From Hassallia sp050875635 (GTDB lineage Bacteria; Cyanobacteriota; Cyanobacteriia; Cyanobacteriales; Nostocaceae), in contig NZ_JBPAOH010000015.1 of NCBI RefSeq assembly GCF_050875635.1, positions 23,353 to 87,352 of the forward strand: a stretch of DNA of 64,000 bases, in the 5' to 3' direction. Made by a program: the position numbers and the translations under genes. Position 1 is the first letter of the stretch; each line of letters opens with the position of its first letter. Shown here piece by piece: positions 62,481-64,000 of this stretch. Below the pieces are notes generated by a model that had not been told where the DNA came from, ran no database searches, and worked only from the letters and a program-made list of their open reading frames with translations.

Positions 62481-62509
62481 CATTATCAGAAAAATCTTCA
62501 CATCAACAG

Positions 62510-62534
62510 TCCCACGCCTTTTGGTCGTGGGATT
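62510..62534 (+). terminator. Probable terminator after vipp1
   Basis: A tcccacg / cgtggga stem with a CCTTTTGGT loop, followed by a short T-run, 29 bases after the vipp1 stop. Confidence 0.6.
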
Positions 62535-62546
62535 TCGCTTCAAAAT

Positions 62547-62575
62547 GTAGAGACGCGATACAAAGAGCGTCTGTA
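62547..62575. repeat. Degenerate GTAGAGACG palindrome
   Basis: gtagagacgcg ... gcgtctgtac; an imperfect copy of the palindrome family. Confidence 0.6.
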
Positions 62576-62683
62576 CGAGTCAATTAAGTTCAAACTCTAG
62601 ATCATTGACTTTGGACTATTGACGACTTTGAGATAAAGTATTTTGTGTGCCAATATAAATCGTGCCACCAGATGGAGACTGCA

Positions 62684-63019
62684 ATGAGTAAGGGTGTAAG
62701 CACTATAACTGATGCTGAGTTTGAAACCGAAGTTTTGAAAGCCGAGCAGCCAGTATTAGTTTACTTTTGGGCTTCTTGGTGCGGACCTTGTAAATTGATG
62801 TCACCACTAATCAACTCAGCTGCCAATACGTACAGCGATCGCCTGAAAATCGTCAAAATGGAAGTAGATCCTAACCCGCAGACTGTTAAGGAATATCAGG
62901 TTGAAGGTGTACCCGCTCTCCGGCTATTTCAAGGAAACACAGTCTTAGCTTCTAGTGAGGGAGTCATCGGTAAAGATAAATTACTCGACTTCCTAGAAAC
63001 TCATTTAAACAATAATTAG
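62684..63019 (+). CDS. Thioredoxin
   Basis: A 111-residue thioredoxin-fold protein from the ATG at 62684 (MSKGVSTITDAEFETEVLKA), with GGAG eight bases upstream; an ATG 39 bases earlier adds atypical residues. The redox site is VYFWASWCGPCKLMSPLI, and the cis-Pro is in VEGVPALRLFQ. It reduces protein disulfides in the cytoplasm. It precedes the aminotransferase gene on the same strand, 133 bases away, with palindromic repeats between them. Confidence 0.93.
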   Translation: MSKGVSTITDAEFETEVLKAEQPVLVYFWASWCGPCKLMSPLINSAANTYSDRLKIVKMEVDPNPQTVKEYQVEGVPALRLFQGNTVLASSEGVIGKDKLLDFLETHLNNN

Positions 63020-63052
63020 TCTAAAGTTGTCTGATTGTACAGACGTGACGAC

Positions 63053-63123
63053 CCTACAGACGTTCCGTCCGGAACGTCTCTACCCTACTTTCGTACAGAC
63101 GTTCAGTCCAGAACGTCTCTACC
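63053..63123. repeat. Two tandem CAGACGTTC palindromes
   Basis: cagacgttccgtccggaacg followed by tctctaccc, and a second diverged copy (cagacgttcagtccagaacg). Related to the gtagagacg family. Confidence 0.75.
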
Positions 63124-63152
63124 CTACTCCCAACTCCTGACTCCTAATTAAA

Positions 63153-64000
63153 ATGCAGTTTGCGAAACGTTTACAACCCCTGCAATTCAATGTATTTGCT
63201 GAGATGGACAGAGCCAAAGCAATAGCTAAGGCTGCTGGGCAACAGTTGATAGATTTGTCGCTGGGGTCTTCTGATTTACCAGCCGAACCGCACGTAATTG
63301 AAGCGATCGCTTCTTCTTTAGGCGATCGAAGTACTCACGGCTACTTGCTGTTTAACGGTACGAGGGCGTTTCGCTCTGCCGCTGCTAATTGGTACGAGCA
63401 AAAATTCGGCATAAAAGTTGACCCAGAAACCGAAGTGCTACCCCTGATTGGTTCTCAAGAAGGGACGGCACATTTACCTCTAGCAGTGCTGAATCCTGGA
63501 GATTTTGCCTTATTGCTCGATCCGGGCTATCCTTCTCATGCAGGCGGAGTGTACTTAGCCAGCGGTCAAATTTACCCGATGTCACTCCGGGAAAAAAACA
63601 ATTTTTTACCAGTATTTAGCGAAATTCCCGCCCCTGTTTTGGCACAGTCGCGGATGATGGTATTGAGCTATCCTCACAATCCAACCAGCGCGATCGCCCC
63701 ATTATCTTTCTTCCAAGAAGCTGTAGCATTTTGTCAACAACATAATCTCGTCCTCGTTCACGATTTCCCCTACGTAGATTTAGTGTTTGAGGAGACTGGG
63801 GGACAAGGGGGACAAGGGGGACAGGGAGGACAAGGGGGACAGGGAGGACAGGGAGGACAAGGGGGACAGGGGGACAAGGGGACAAGGGGACAAGGGGACA
63901 AGGAGAATAATTCTTTCTTTCCAGGAAAGAATAGAGAAAGGGGGGAGGGGGGGAGGGGGGGGGGGGGGGGAGGGGGGGAAGGGGGTGGAGGGAGGGGAGA
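63153..64000 (+). CDS. PLP-dependent aminotransferase (3' end outside window) with in-frame repeat tract
   Basis: The frame opens at ATG 63153 (MQFAKRLQPLQFNVFAEMDR) and stays open to base 64000. It is a fold-type I class I/II aminotransferase: LSLGSSDLPAEPHVIEAI, STHGYLLFNGTRAFRSA, IGSQEGTAHLPLAVLNPGD, YPHNPTSAIA and VHDFPYVDLVFEE, with the PLP-binding Asp and Tyr in DFPY. It looks like the LL-diaminopimelate/aspartate aminotransferase group. Right after VFEE the frame enters GGQ repeats from a ggggacaa array and stays in repeat to the window end. The catalytic Lys would come later, so whether the enzyme is whole cannot be seen. Confidence 0.85.
   Translation, partial: MQFAKRLQPLQFNVFAEMDRAKAIAKAAGQQLIDLSLGSSDLPAEPHVIEAIASSLGDRSTHGYLLFNGTRAFRSAAANWYEQKFGIKVDPETEVLPLIGSQEGTAHLPLAVLNPGDFALLLDPGYPSHAGGVYLASGQIYPMSLREKNNFLPVFSEIPAPVLAQSRMMVLSYPHNPTSAIAPLSFFQEAVAFCQQHNLVLVHDFPYVDLVFEETGGQGGQGGQGGQGGQGGQGGQGGQGDKGTRGQGDKENNSFFPGKNRERGEGGRGGGGGGGEGGGGRG
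63792..64000. repeat. G-rich array inside the aminotransferase frame
   Basis: About ten 9-base units of the type gggggacaa/gggaggaca (63792-63880), a few 7-base gggacaa units, and the core gagaataattctttctttcc (63902-63921). A nearly pure G tract follows (63938-64000), including runs of 14 or more G. The last part may be affected by sequencing or assembly. Confidence 0.85.

Noticed and set aside
63385..63885. Minus-strand frames at the right edge, one with PVLPVPLVLP repeats
   Set aside because: They are antisense to a clear aminotransferase and its G-rich array.
1..64000. tRNA, rRNA or tmRNA genes
   Set aside because: No T-loop-like GTTCRANYC context with a matching cloverleaf or rRNA sequence was noticed when reading the intergenic regions; a dedicated search would be needed to exclude them fully.

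Overview
The window comes from a cyanobacterial chromosome, most likely a filamentous (Nostocales-type) genome. The evidence is the very frequent HIP1 octamer GCGATCGC, the photosynthetic genes petC and petA, menB (phylloquinone), a Vipp1/IM30 pair, a GH57 branching enzyme, several Uma2-family genes, WD40, pentapeptide and TPR-CHAT giants, and a heavy load of short heptad and palindromic repeats. No rRNA, tRNA or CRISPR array was found. The species cannot be named from the sequence.

Layout. 1-9.1 kb: 5'-truncated rsgA, two Uma2 genes flanked by a duplicated piece of the rsgA 3' end, a 1242-residue TPR-CHAT protein, an HNH gene broken by an in-frame stop, a VapBC-type pair and a secreted protein. 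9.2-18.3 kb: GH57 branching enzyme, a second toxin-antitoxin pair whose PIN toxin is split by two insertion elements, a histidine phosphatase, glucokinase, a third Uma2 gene, a nucleotidyltransferase and a sugar-binding lipoprotein. 18.3-25.7 kb: yebC, a methyltransferase, a UbiH-like hydroxylase, a slipin, a lytic transglycosylase and a small DUF6888-DUF6887 pair. 25.8-32.3 kb: a two-gene P-loop NTPase module, in which an AAA-like ATPase lies next to a 1703-residue TPR-STAND-WD40 protein. 33.4-36.6 kb: tatC, DUF3067, petC, petA. 36.8-39.8 kb: a PrlF-YhaV toxin-antitoxin pair abutting a C5 DNA methyltransferase and its probable restriction enzyme. 40-48.4 kb: a fused oxidoreductase-SelD protein, a dead and a live pentapeptide-repeat gene, a Ser/Thr kinase and a Tat-exported PhoD. 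49.5-56.3 kb: a GST, a papain-like protein, a seven-blade propeller protein, a mosaic hybrid histidine kinase and menB. 56.4-64 kb: a Cys-rich small protein, a dciA-like gene with a frameshifted tnpB inserted just upstream, a SPOR-like protein, two PspA/Vipp1 paralogues, thioredoxin and an aminotransferase running off the end.

How the genes work together. TatC is encoded beside petC, whose product carries a twin-arginine motif and is a known kind of Tat client; PhoD, about 12 kb away, is another. PetC and PetA are subunits of the cytochrome b6f complex. The 36.8-39.8 kb block pairs restriction-modification with a toxin-antitoxin system, as in small defence islands. The AAA/STAND-WD40 pair resembles bacterial signalling or conflict NTPases but has no assigned function here.

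The most striking theme is repeat invasion of genes. Palindromes, MITEs and G-rich heptad or nonamer arrays are present between genes and also inside reading frames. They lie in frame in selD, the CHAT gene, a WD40 blade, the lipoprotein leader and the terminal aminotransferase, and they disrupt the PIN toxin. Several other genes are decayed by single events: HNH (Trp to stop), tnpB (A-run slippage), DUF6888 (frameshift) and a pentapeptide gene.
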